From: Pochonia chlamydosporia 170
Lineage: Eukaryota > Ascomycota > Sordariomycetes > Hypocreales > Clavicipitaceae
Reading direction: 5' to 3'
Length of the DNA: 64,000 nucleotides
NCBI RefSeq assembly: GCF_001653235.2
Contig: NW_019154043.1
Coordinates: 558,001 to 622,000, forward strand
Part shown: piece after piece, positions 47,179 through 59,554 of the stretch
Layout: each line of letters starts with the position of its first letter
Numbering within the stretch: position 1 is the first letter of the stretch
Notes under the pieces: model-generated
Seen by the model: only the letters and a program-made list of their open reading frames with translations
The model's database searches: none
What the model was told of the DNA's origin: nothing
Position numbers and translations under genes: made by a program

Positions 47179-47990
47179 GACTAGACACTTAGATACTGAA
47201 GAATCGATTAACATAGATGCATTTGTCTCTTCTAAAGAGGGGACAAGGAATTTGACAGCAGTTTGGTGCAGAATTGGTGGAGACTCAAGATTCAGGAACC
47301 GCTTGATGGTGCCTGGCGTGGGATGATTGTGGGGCGTAAGCGGTTGAAAAGACGCATGTGAGACTGGAAACCATAAACTAGATTCGAATACATGTAGGCG
47401 CCCTGTGGGTTTTCTGGGTAGAGAGTTCAAGAACCTTAGAGAAAACAAAAGGAACAAATGGTGTGGAACGAATTATACTCTTGACTCTATCGGCAAGCCT
47501 GTGTGCGGCATTAGAATACTCTAGAGATATATTGTACTACTCTTTATGCTTGGCATCATTTAATTCCTCAGTAGAGTGGACCCTTCTTAACACTTTAAGC
47601 AACTGGACTAGAAGATTGATGGTGTTGATCAGGTTGGCCCTACCTACCTTACGGCGACGCGTATAGTTGACGTTTACAATGTGTTGCAGAATTAGACAAT
47701 GGCGACCAAATTTTGTTCCTCCTCATCAAATTGCCCTGAAGTTTTCTTCTCCCTGTAAAAAAGCGGGCGTGGTTGAGTTGACAGCGACTTGTTGCCCATT
47801 GTACTAGTCCTAGGGCTATTTCGTAACCATTGAATTGGCGGATCAAGATTGTATCAAGACTGCTTGTTTACTTGACGAAGGCGATTCAACAGTAAGCCAA
47901 AAAATACTGGAGCGTGCAAAAGAGAAATACCTACACATATACTGTGCACCTTTCATTCCAATAGCGTTACTATACAGGCAGACGTTTAAG
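47179..47990. promoter_or_regulatory. HEM3 upstream region next to the AT-rich block
   Basis: Normal composition up to about 47,940, no gene recognised. The AT-rich sequence with many TACCTA words begins right after, near 47,990. Confidence 0.5.
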
Positions 47991-50900
47991 ACTAGGGTGT
48001 AAAATACCTATGGGTCCCCGTGAAATAGGGACCTATTTAGCTCTACTAGGTAAACTTAGGTAAAGAGCACAATCATAAAATACCTATAGGGTAAAATAGG
48101 TTACCTAGAATACCTATAATATGCTTTTAGGTCTAACTAGATACCTAATAAATACCTAGTAGTATATAATAAAATATTATAACTTATAGGATTTATTATA
48201 ATTAATTTTACTAATTAATACTATATTTTATAAATACTAATATATTTCTAGCCTATATATATCTTTATAGTAGTAATAATAATAGATTTAATAGTAAAAA
48301 GTATAAATATATTTATATATAGCTTAATTATTAGCTTTTTCTCTTTACTATAGTAGCTTTTTATTAACTAGTTAAATATTTCTACTAATTTATATATATA
48401 TCTCTTAAGAGCTAGATATTATACCTAGTACTCTAAATTATCTTTTTGCTACTTAGCTACTATAGTTTTAATCTAACTCTAGGTAGTACTTTCTTATAGT
48501 TCTTACTACTAGACTATAGCTTAATATATATGCCTTAATTTTACCTCTTAGTTATACTCTATATGCTAATATAGGAGTTACTATAGTGCTAGCTTCTTTA
48601 GCATATAAAAGGGTTTAATATCTTACTCTAACTATTAGGCTAAAAAGCTTTATATTATCTCTTATAAATAGTAGTAGTTTATTTAATATAGCTAATAAGA
48701 AGAAGAGATTACTTATTAATTAGCTTTATAAATTTATACCTTCTAATTATTATATAGAGCTTTTACTAGCTTTTATTTTCTTTACTAATATTTTCTTAGC
48801 TAGATAATATTAGTAAAATTAGGTAGAATAATAGTAATAGTATATATACTAGTATTAATACTATACTCTATTAATAGAAGCTTCTCTATCTTATTAGAGT
48901 TTCTAAGTATATTTAGATACTTAAGAGCCTTTTATAGCTTATAAAGATATTACTTCTAAATATTCTTATTTATATTAGTAGCTATACTATAATCTTCTAA
49001 TAGTACTAGCTATTAACTTACTTTATACTTATAAATATAAATAGTAAATTAGTCTATTAATACTAAAATAGAAAGCTAGTAATAATTATAGTTATTAATA
49101 TTATAATAAATACTCTAAGATTACTTAAGTAGTACTCTACTTAGTTAGATAGCTAAATAGTCTTAAGCTATAAGGCTAAGATCTCTATATAAAGGCTATC
49201 TTAAGATTTACTACTAGAAGCTATATATATCTTTATAGTTTTATTATCTCTCTATAAAAAAGGCCTAATAAATAGTATATAGTACTATAGTATTTATATT
49301 TCTTTCCTATAGTAATATTAGTAATCTTAAACACGCTGCTGCTGCCTCCGGAAATAGCAGCACCCTCAAACAGGGAAAGTGCACTTGCCGCTATTAGCGC
49401 CTAGCCTCTAATGCCCTACCTTTCCATGCAATAGTATATATAGCTTAACCTCTTACTATCTTGCTAATTTATACTTTTGACTTTTTATCCCTCCTATAAT
49501 CTCCTGCTTCTCCTCTCTATAGCCTGCTTAGTATCTTTATGCCTTGCTATATTTATATTATTATGCTTAGTCTAAGTTAGTCCTTTTATTTTGCATTCCT
49601 ATTATAATATATTCCCTTACTGTAGCTAAATAGCACACTATATTTGCTCTCCTATTCTCTCTAGTTTATCCTAAAGCTAAAATATTAGATATTCTCTAGC
49701 TAAATAATTAACTTCTCTTTAACGTTCTTAAATAATAGAGTAATATACTCTATAAAATAAGAAATTACTAGTTATATATAGCAGAAAATTATCTAATTTA
49801 TTTACCATAATATTCTTAGTTATACTAACCCTAAGATAGTAGCTGCCTTAATTTAGAATATAATACTTAGGCTTAGCTAGCTGCCTATAGCTTCTCTAAT
49901 AGCAAAATTGCCTTATATATACCCCTTTTTATATATCTACTAATATCTTAACAAGCTAAACTAAGCTGTAAAGTACCTATATAGCATAATATATTATCTA
50001 GAATGCTATATAGCTAGAACTTCTAATAATAGAGACTCCTTTTATTAAGCAAATAAGCTAAGCTAAGCTATAGCATTCTAAGAGCGCAATACATTATTAA
50101 ATGCCTTAAAAGAGGGAACTTTTAAAATTAGAACCCCCTTATATTTGTTGTCTAGTCTAATATCTAGCCTAGTATAGATATGCCTTATTATGCTAACTCT
50201 AAGGGGCATTAATAAAGAGTTAGGCTAACTTAGTAGACCTAGCTAAGGTATTCTTTACAGTAATATTACCTAGATAAGATAGACGCTTAGAATTACTTCT
50301 TAGAAAGTATAGCTTTATAGTTTCTTAATTAGAGAGCAGTAAGGCAAGAGCTAGTAAGACTTACCTTATAGATATTAATTGCAGTATAAGCTAGACATAG
50401 AGGCTAGCAAGTAATATATAGTTTTATAAAGAAGGTAATATAAAACTCTTAGGTTATTTTTTAGGTATATAAAGCTCTATATACTATTATATATTCCTTT
50501 AGATAAATATCTTTATTTTGCAAGTTTTATATTAGGAATTCACATATATATGCTATTATTATAGTAACTCCTATTTTACTTTATAACTAGTACTTTTAGA
50601 CTCTATTATTATACATCTATATAAACTATTCTAGCAGCAAATAGCTATCTACTGCCTAATAGTAGAGTTCTCTATTACTATATAGAGCTAAGAAGCTATC
50701 ACGTAAACTATTATTACGGTTAAGCAGTTATATAGTTAATAATTAGACGGCAAAAATAATTAAGATTATATTAATACTATCTAATAAGAAATCTAATATA
50801 AAGTATTATAGCTATAATAATAAGTCACAGGAAAGAGTAATATATATATTACACTAGCTAACCCCTATAGCACCCTTTATTAAGGTAGTATAATACCTAA

Positions 50901-52391
50901 ATGCACAAAAAGCCCCAGAATAATAGCTTAGGATAAATGCACTAGAGCTATTAATAATCATAAAGTAGAGGCAGATATAGTTTTCCTAGAAAGGTCTATA
51001 AATACTACTTATGCTTTGCCTTCTCCTTAGGCTAGATTTATAGTGTAAGATATAGGTGCAAACTATAAGCAGATAGCTTCTTCTATGCGGCAATCTTTTG
51101 CAGGCCTTAATTACACCCTAAGGCAAATTAAGAAGGTATTAACTAATATATCTCTTTTAAATACTACTAATAAACCTAAGCATATACATCCTAATAATAC
51201 TCTTCTATTAGTTAAGGCCTTAGTAGTATCTGCTAAGAAATAGCTTAGAGATATACATTATATTAGTATATTATTATGGCATTTTAAATGCTAAAATTAA
51301 TACTAATTAGACTTCTAGGCAAGCGCTATAGACAGTCTAACTATAATAATAGCTATAAAGGCCTTAGTGCACTAGCTTTCCCCTTAGTAACCGCATACTA
51401 AGAAGCTTCTTAGAGCCTAAGCCTAGTTTTTGTGCAGTCTATAACTTTCTCTACAGCTAGTCCCTTTTATTTACCATAAATACCTAGATAAACTTATATC
51501 TTAATGCTAGCAGTATTATAATAGGTTAATATATTATTAAAGAACCTATTATATAATCTTAAGCTAATATAGATAAGCTTCTCTTAAGTAGTAACTAAGA
51601 ATATTATAAATACACTTAGAGATTTACCTCTAGTATAGCCTTAACTTCTAGATAGCTCTAATATTAAATTAAATATATATATATAGATTAATAATAAGAA
51701 TATAGAAATATAGTTAAGTAAGTTCCCTTCTTACTAGTAAATCTAGCCTATAATAATAAATAAAAAATTATAGTAGCATAATAGGGATAATCTATATAGG
51801 TAAGATAGTATCTATAGATAGATTAATATAGAATACTACCCCTTATCTATAGATAATAAGAATAATAATAATAACTATTAGGATAGTAATAATAATAAAT
51901 TAATTTAATAGGATTTATATAAGCGCTATAGATTTAGTAGTCTCTCTATTAGATTTAGAATGCCTAGTAAATAGCACTATTCTAATACCTTAATAAGAGA
52001 ATATTAGCTATAGGATATGCTTCTCTCTGCTATATTACCCCCCTTAACTAACTCTATTAATAGAGCAGAGTTTAAAGAATAGGCCTTAAAAAATATCTAG
52101 CTAAAGCATACTATTATTAATAATAAAGTAATATTCTAGTTATAGTTTAACTAGAACTTATACATAAAATATAGCTATATAATATACCTAGGGTCTAAGA
52201 GAAGTTAGAAGCAAGAAGAATATAGCATAAGAGTAAGGTTTATATAGGAGAAGGATTGCCTAGTTAAAAACTTAAAAGAGAAACTTAGACTTTTATAGGC
52301 AGATATTTATATATAGTTTAGTAATAAATTTATATAGCATTTAAAAGAGGCTCTTTAGGTTTAATACTATATAAAGTTAAAGTTTTATAGG
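47990..52391. repeat. Heavily RIP-mutated repeat sequence, left part of AT-rich island
   Basis: Very AT-rich sequence full of TpA and of TAG/TAA stops in every frame, with few CpA or CpG steps, as expected after repeat-induced point mutation. No long frame is open on either strand, and I cannot assign a transposon family. A first sub-region (47,995-48,170) is dense in TACCTA words. A GC-normal patch sits at 49,330-49,430. This older repeat appears to be interrupted at 52,392 by a Ty3/gypsy element and to resume at 59,555. Confidence 0.8.
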
Positions 52392-52396
52392 TAATC
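52392..52396. repeat. Target site duplication, left copy (TAATC)
   Basis: TAATC directly before the left LTR; the same five bases directly follow the right LTR. Confidence 0.85.
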
Positions 52397-52620
52397 TGTT
52401 AGGAAGGCTGTTTAAATAAGCAGAGTAAGGGACAAGGGAAGTAATCTTATATTTATAGCAAAATAGCAGATATCTAGCAGTCAGAATGGTAATAGTCTTA
52501 ATCTCTAACCTCCTTTAAAACCCCAAAGATCTCTTCTCCCCTTCCTTTTATACTAGAAGCAGGGTAGCAGTGCGGTGTCTGCTTCTCACAGTTAGCCCCT
52601 CTTAGGGATAGCTTCTAATA
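52397..52620 (-). repeat. Left LTR (3' LTR of the minus-strand element)
   Basis: 224 bp, starts TGTTAGGAAGG and ends CTTCTAATA. Same length as the right LTR; by eye I count about 11 differences, all transitions. Read on the minus strand, a purine-rich run (AACAAAAGGAGGG) lies just inside it and could be the polypurine tract. Confidence 0.92.
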
Positions 52621-52809
52621 GAGTTACCCTCCTTTTGTTGTAATTATGCTTAGTTATAGCTATATTGCTAGTAACTTACAGCTATAAATAGCTTCTAGCC
52701 CTAGGGTGCCTGATTAGCTGCTAATAGGTGCCTAAGCAGCTACAAGCTAACAGCTGCCAGGGCAGCTATTAACTCTACAGCTATTAGCTATTAATCCTAA
52801 TCTCCTAGA

Positions 52810-52875
52810 TATATAAGCAGGACCTCCCCCTCTTCCTTCCTTCCTTTCCTTCTTTCCTCCTTTATCCCCTCTTAT
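52810..52875 (+). promoter_or_regulatory. Promoter-like signals for the antisense gene in the retrotransposon
   Basis: TATATAAG at 52810-52817 is followed by a long pyrimidine tract (52,823-52,875), the usual arrangement in fungal promoters, and then by a GTAAGT donor-like site at 52880. It points along the plus strand, away from the left LTR and opposite to gag-pol. An intron in the leader may end at the GCTAAC...CTAG site just before 53,065. Confidence 0.5.
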
Positions 52876-53070
52876 TCTTGTAAGTACTTCTTATAGTAGC
52901 AGCTTGCTAGCGCTCTTACTGTAAGTTAGCTGCATAGCAGTGCTAATCCCCTTAATTTTTAATAGAATTCCTATATTTTTATAATTTCCTATCCTAAAAT
53001 TTTATTAATTTAGTAGGTACTCTTTATAGTCCTAGTAGCGTGTTTACTGCTAACTAGCTGCTAGATCACT

Positions 53071-54069
53071 ATGCCTTATTGCTAGACTAGCCGCAAGACT
53101 GTGCCTAGGAGCATCCTAGCTATAATAGGGATGCCTCCTACCCTAATTAAGAAATATACTTCTTATAGGTAGGTTTTTTGTCCTTCTTGCTGTATATATA
53201 GTGCTAACTAGTAGCTAGCTTAGAGGTAGGATGCTGCTAGCAGTGCGCTTATAGGATAGCTAACTAGAAGTTCTATCCTGCTAATATTACCACTAATAGC
53301 ACGCCTAAATATAAGGCAAAAAATCTAGGCATCCTAGCTATATATGCGCTAGCAGAAGGCTATAAGTTAGCTGCTAGGTTGCTGCTTACTCCTGCTAACT
53401 GCTTGGTAGCTAATACCGCAAAATGTGCCTATTATTTTAAAAATAATAAGCTATATATTCCTGTGAGTACCTATGCTACTATAGCTTATTTGCTGCTAAC
53501 TAGTAGCTAGCTTAGTTCCTATGCCTGCTATGCCTATAAGGCTACCTTTATAGCTAAGAATGCTATTAATAAAGAAGAGAATTAGTACTATAGTAATGCT
53601 AACTTTCTTGCTGCTCACAAGAAGCTAGTTTGCGCCTTAGCTAAGGAGAAAAACAAGGATAAGAAGGGATAGGCCTGCTGTGCCCAGATTAAAGCAGTAG
53701 CCACCCGCAAGGCAGTTATTAATAAACGCGCTATAATCTTACAGCTATATAAGGTAACCTAGGTATAGGCTTCCCTAGAAATCGCAAATTACCTCTGCTA
53801 TATGTGCAAAAATAGCGCTCTAGTAAGTCTAATAATATAGGTTTATAATTATAGCCTTACTGCTAACTTATAGCTAGTTCTCTAAACATTATAAGCTCCT
53901 TCTAGCTTATATAGCACTACTCTTAGTGCTAACTAAGCTAGATAAGCTAATATACTAGTTAGAGGTAGAGGATGCTAAGAGGGAGCTTAAGTAGCTAGAT
54001 AGCAGCTAGGTAGTAGCTAGGAGGGCTATTTTAATAATTATATCTTTAATATTTTGCCCTAGGAATTAA
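53071..54069 (+). pseudogene. Decayed intron-containing antisense gene inside the retrotransposon
   Basis: Four exons on the strand opposite gag-pol: 53071-53168, 53219-53462, 53511-53822 and 53878-54069, joined in frame to 281 codons before a TAA. All three introns have GT donors (GTAGGT, GTGAGT, GTAAGT), a GCTAAC branch site and an AG acceptor, and all phases agree. Ten in-frame stops remain and every one is TAG; none is TAA or TGA. CAG to TAG is the change RIP makes on this strand. The middle is Lys/Ala-rich (HKKLV, AKEKNKDKKG) and the last exon looks coiled-coil (LTKLDKLI, LEVEDAKREL). I recognise no family. ATG 53071 may not be the true start, since an acceptor-like site lies just before it. 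Confidence 0.6.
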
Positions 54070-54199
54070 ATTTTTATTTTTAGCCCTACTTAGCTATTCT
54101 ATTATAGCCTTACTGCTAACTTGCTATAAACCTATTTATTATAGTTATTTAAAAGCTCTTAGGTATTAAAATCTTAGCGTAATAGCTAGGAATTTTCTA

Positions 54200-57100
54200 A
54201 GGTATTATATCCTGCCTATTTTACTAGGTAGTAGCGCCTTTTCCTGTTATATTTATAGGTAACTATCTATTTAACCTTATACTTAGGCGCAGGCTCTAAG
54301 GTGCTATCTTGTAACTATCTTGCAGCTAGGGCCTCCTTTATATTTCCTTAAAAAGGCTCTAAATTAGAGACGTAGAAGACGCTATATATTTAGGTGCTCT
54401 TAGGCATTTATAGCTAATATGCTATATAGCGGTTCCTAATTAACCAAATAACACGGTAAGGTCCTAGGTACTTAGCTGTAAGCTTCCTACTAGGACGCTA
54501 TAGGTTAATATTTTTAGTAGATAATAGCATATAGTCTCCTTCTTAGAACTTTATAGGGATATACTTATGGTTATAATATTTAGCGTATTTAGCTTGCATG
54601 CTGCTAAGTAGTTACTTAATAGACTAGTAGTAGGTTTGTAGCTCTAGTGCTCTACTTTTAGCCTGCTTATTAATAATATTAAGGGGCTTAATAGTGTGAC
54701 TTAGTCCCCTAGGGGTAAATCCTTATAGCGCCTCCGCTAGGGAGTAGCTATATGCTATATAATAGCTAGTATTATAAGTAAATTGCACTATTAGCAGGCA
54801 GTCTAGCTAGTCTATCTACTTAATGCTTCTAAAAGCCCTAATATAGTGCTCTAGGATTTAATTTAGGCGCTTAGTTTAGCTATCTATTTAAGGGTAAAAT
54901 GCTATGCTAAGCTGCTGCTTAGTTGCTAGGAGGTGGCAAAAAGTCCCCTAAAAGCTACTAGTAAAGGTTATGCCTTAATCTATCACAATCCCCTTAGGCA
55001 TGCTATAGTTCTTAAAGACTTAGTCTAAGAAAATAGTAGTAAGTCTATTACTAGTAATCTGCTTAGATACTAGTTTATAAATAGCATACTTAGAGAATTA
55101 ATCTATAATAACTAAGATAGAGTTATAGACTTTATTCCTATATATGCTTATAGGGGGTAGGCTAGTAATAAAGTCTATTAATATCTCCTAAAAGGGGCAA
55201 TCTAGCATAAGGAGAGCTATAAGTTCGCTATATAGGCAGTATAGTCTTAGTTTTAAGACTTAATAGTTTAGGCAGGTGCCTATATAGTTCTTAACCTACT
55301 TCTTTATGCCCTACTAGTAATACTAAGCTGTAAGCCTATATAAAGTCTTACTTACTCTATAATGCCTAGCAGCTAGGTTATTATAAACTAGCAGTAGTAA
55401 CTCTTTTTATAGACCTCCTAGAATGTAAATATAGCTCTTATATAGGAGTAGTCTACTTGTGTTAACTCCCTAAGGTCTATGCCTCTAGGTTGCTACTTCT
55501 AAGTTACTTGCAAGTAACTCTAGTTATTAGGCAATAAAGGCGTCCCTCTATTACGCCTCTAATAGTGCTTCTAGGATAGTAGGGACTCCCATAGGCCCCT
55601 TACTACCTAGACTATCCATCATAGGGCTTAATTTAGTAGAGATCCTCCTAACGGCCAAAAGTTACGCTGTAGTACTCTAGCGGACTAGCTGCTCTATAGC
55701 TAGTCCTAACTCTACTAGCTAGGAGCTCTATTGCTTATAAAAGGTAACCTTATATCTTATAGCATAAGTGTTACTCTCTTCTTTGCTAGCAATATATTGC
55801 GGCTTTAATATCTTGCTAGCAATAGGCTATAGCTTTAATAGGCCTTTACAGCTTTCTTGCTGCTTATAAAAGGCAACCTTACATCTTACAGTATAAGTGT
55901 TGCTCTCTTCTTCGCTAGTAATAGACTATAGCTTTAATAGCTATAGGGTGGGCTTCACGTGCTTAGCATTATAGCTTTCTTGCTGCTTATAAAAGGCAAC
56001 CTTATATCTTATAGCATAAGTGTTACTTCTTTCTTTGCTAGCAATAGACTATAGCTTTAATAGCTATAGGGTAGGCTATATGCTCTAGCTAGCACTATAG
56101 CTTTCTTGCTACTTATTCTCTATAAACTTTACTAGAAAAAGAGGTAGCTATAAAGCCTTTGCCTATGCTGCTGCCTTATTATTAAAATAGTCTAGCTGCC
56201 TAGATAGACTATCTGCTAGGTTAGCTAGTCCTAGATAATATTATATTGTAAAATTAAAGGGATATAGCTTGTCTAGCGCTATAACCTACCTACTTATTAG
56301 CTTAGGCTTAGATGCTAGATACTTATAGTTTAAATAGTCTATAATAATGTAGATTAGGTGCGTAGAGTATATAAGATAATATCTCCACATCCTAAATGCC
56401 TCCTAGATAGCTAGTAGCTCTATATTAGGGGTAGTATAGTATAGCTTAATAGGTGAGAGCTTTCTTAATATATATGCTACTAGGTGCTAGCAATCTAGCA
56501 GTAACTATACTAGTATAGCCCCTATAGTAAAGCCTAAAGCATTAGTCTCTAGCTATAGTAGTGCATCTAGATTAAAGTGCACTAGAATAGGCGCTTCTTA
56601 AAACTATTATTTTAGCTCTTAGAATACTACTATTATATTACTATTTAGCTAGAAGTTATCTTTACTATCTCCCCTTAGGAGGTCTATTAGTAGGATAGTT
56701 ATCTTGCTATATCCCTTTATAAATTATTAATAGAATCCTATAAATCCTAAGAAGGACCTTATATCTATCATGCTGTAAGGTAGCAGCTAGTTAATAATAG
56801 CCTAGATACGCTCTAGTTCTATCTTAATTCCCTTATTAGTTACTATAAATCTAAGAAATCCTACCTTTATAACTAAAAAGTCACATTTATTAATATTTGT
56901 GTATAGCTTTACCTTGTAGAGCCTCTCTAGCACTTAGCAAATATACTGCTTATACTCTGCGATATTACTGCTATATACTAGGATGTTATCTAGGTATATA
57001 ATGCAGATAGTATTAATTAGCTCTTCTAAGGCATTATTAATGTATTCCTAAAAGGTTACTAGGGTGTTAACTAGGCTAAATAGCATTATAAGATACTTAA

Positions 57101-59300
57101 AGTAACTATATTAGCACTAAAAGGTGGTCTTCTACTTATTGCTCTTGTAGATATATAGCTGGTGGTAAGCATCTTTAAGGTCTAGTTTAGTGTACACCTT
57201 TGCGTCCCTTAGCCTATTAAGGATCTTGGTAATTAGTAGCAAGGGCGCCTTATCCTTTCTTGTAACCTTATTAAGGCCCCTATAATCCACACATAGGCGT
57301 AGCTAGCTCCCTTTCTTTGGCATAAAGAGGATTAGGGCTTCTGCTAGGCTTATTAACCTTCTTATCTAGCCTTATTGCGCTGTGCTAGCTAGGTACTCGC
57401 GGAGAACTTATAGCTCTTTTTCTGCTAGGCTATAGATAGGTCCCTAAGGTGGTATCTGCCTATCCTCTAGTTTAATAGCATATATTTAGCCTTTAAGGGA
57501 GGGTAGTATAGTAGCTTTCTCCTTAGAGAATATATCTTAGTATTCTGTATAGGCACTAGGTACCTCTTTCTCTGCTTCTTTGCTGCTATTAAGGTGGTTA
57601 TTAGGTCTAGTAATTTAGTCTAGGTGGAAACCCTATTAAAGTACTAGCATAACTGCTAATTAGTTTGCCTTATAGCATACTTATTGCTTTTCTTGTGCTA
57701 TTAAGAGCTAAGGGGCTAGGATTAGGTGTCTCTAGTACTCTTATTCCTAACTTATTACCACTAGCTTATACCCTAAAGCCTAGTCTATTCTAAGGATAAG
57801 GTCTTCTCTAGCATTAGCAATGTAGCAGCTAAGTTAGCACATTCTTGTATAGCTAGTGCTATTAGTAATTCTTATAACTTGGTTAAGGACCCTGTGGTGT
57901 AATAGTAGGGTTCCCGCTATGCTCTCTAACCTCCACTAGTTAGGCCGCATATTCTTCCAGCTTATTCCACTTAATAAGCCCGGTTTAATAATAGTGTGTA
58001 TAGCGCCTAGGTCAAACAGCACATTTACAGCTATCCAGCTGTAATCCTGCTGTAGCATTACTTACATCTATATCTATAGGTCTTTAGGTTTGTCTGCAGC
58101 AGACCTAGCTTCCTACTTACATATAGTTAAGATAGGTAATTTATTTGGGTTTCTTGCTGCTTAGTTGCTACTCTATCTGTGGGTAGAAGTAGTATAGTAA
58201 CTACTACTATAAGTTCTATAATTAGGTTCCTTATAGTTAGGTAAGATATATTCTAGTTTCTAATATTTATAGCATATTATTTTAGATGCCTATAAGGGTA
58301 ATATTCCCGTTAAGGATGCTGCTTCTTTGCTGCTTGCCTGCTATTTATTTATTGCTATTAGTAATTATAAGCAATCTTATTTTTAGTCTCTCTGCCCACT
58401 ATATCCTCCTTTAGCGGGTTTAATTATAACCTCTACCTTCTTTCCTTACCCTATAAGATAATTCTAGCTCTTTAGAAACTCCTAGCTAAGTACCTACTTC
58501 CTTATAGCGTTATTTAGGCTATTAATAAACATACAGATTTACAACTATTCTAGGATAGGCTTAGGAAGCTTAGCCTCTGCCTTGCCCTAGACCTTCTTAT
58601 ATGCCTAGAAGGTCTATCCTTCCTCCTATTAAAGGCCTATTAGCATCTTTATTGCTTCTAAGCAGCATAAGTCTTTATCTATAGTTTCTTTCTTTAACTA
58701 TTTAATAAAGCTAACCCACAAGTAGTCTTAGTACTAGATAAGTCTATCTACTATAGCATATCTTATCTATTATTGCTTTACATCTTTAGCAAGGCAGCTA
58801 CTAGCATAGGCAACCTTAGTAGCGTTATTAGGAAAGCTATACTAATCTATAGTAAAGGCAGCATTAAGGTCTAAGAGAAAGTATTACAGGCTCTTATAGG
58901 TATCCCCCTTATATATAGGTGCCTTTAGCTATGCCTTTATAATGCTATATTGTGGCTATAGCGCTATAAGCTTAGTGCGGGGTTAAGGTGGCAGAGGCGC
59001 TTTACTGCTCCTTTATTCCTCCTTAATATCCTTTAGTTATAATTCTAGCACAGCTAGCTCTACTTACTTTCTTGCGAGTTATAGCTTTCTTGCAACTCTA
59101 TTAATAGCCTCTTAAATTGCTATTTTATCTTCTACTTCTATAGTTATACTTACTTGCCGGTCTAGGAGAGTATCTTAGGGGAAGTTCTTGGTGGGCCTAG
59201 AGAGCGCTAAGCTTTTAGCGGTAGTTACTGCATATTTGCCGCGTGGGGTTAGTTTAGTAGGAGCGTTTATATCTGTTATCTTGCTGCCTTATCTAACAGT
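54200..59300 (-). pseudogene. gag-pol remnant of the Ty3/gypsy element
   Basis: No long open frame remains, but stretches still read as retroelement proteins on the minus strand. A zinc-knuckle remnant (CYKY, then PNYKEP, with Cys-to-Tyr changes) is at 58,270-58,215. A protease active-site remnant (FDLGA, family usually DSGA or DTGA) lies near 58,010. The reverse transcriptase palm region is at 57,020-56,800 (IIYLDNILVYSSN; second catalytic Asp read as Asn) and is followed by connection and RNase H sequence. Integrase C-terminal residues (KYLGPYRVIWLI and FYVSNLEPF) lie near 54,480-54,300. Each change from the family is a G-to-A or C-to-T transition. Confidence 0.85.
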
Positions 59301-59330
59301 CTACTACCCTAAAGGGTAGAGAGATTAAAT

Positions 59331-59554
59331 TATTAGGAAGGCTATTTAAATAAGCAAAGTAAGGGACAAGGGAAGTAATCTTGTATTTATAGCAAAATAG
59401 CAGATATCTAGCAGTTAGAATAGTAATAGTCTTAATCTCTAACCTCCTTTAAAACCCTAAAGATCTCTTCTCCCCTTCCTTTTATACTAGGAGCGGGGTA
59501 GCGGTGCGGTGTCTGCTTCTCACAGTTAGCCCCTCTTAGGGATAGCTTCTAACA
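59331..59554 (-). repeat. Right LTR (5' LTR of the minus-strand element)
   Basis: 224 bp, starts TATTAGGAAGG and ends CTTCTAACA. Followed directly by TAATC, the second target-site copy, at 59555-59559. Confidence 0.92.

Larger units (their letters stand above)
52397..59554 (-). mobile_element. Structurally complete Ty3/gypsy LTR retrotransposon, RIP-decayed
   Basis: 7,158 bp bounded by two 224-bp direct repeats with ends TGTTAG...CTAACA (allowing for transitions) and flanked by the 5-bp duplication TAATC. The coding strand is minus: going from the right LTR one meets a gag zinc knuckle remnant (58,270-58,215), a protease DLGA remnant (58,013-58,002), the reverse transcriptase motif YLDN (56,996-56,985) and an integrase C-terminal segment (about 54,500-54,300, KYLGPYRV-like). 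The order protease-RT-integrase is that of Ty3/gypsy. All major motifs carry transitions and stops, so it is dead. About 1.5 kb between the end of pol and the left LTR holds an opposite-strand gene remnant. Confidence 0.9.

Noticed and set aside
46840..47457. N-terminal extension of HEM3 by about 90 residues
   Set aside because: The frame is open, but the extension is unlike HEM3 proteins, and the enzyme normally starts shortly before the IGTRRSKLA motif; it is probably leader sequence.
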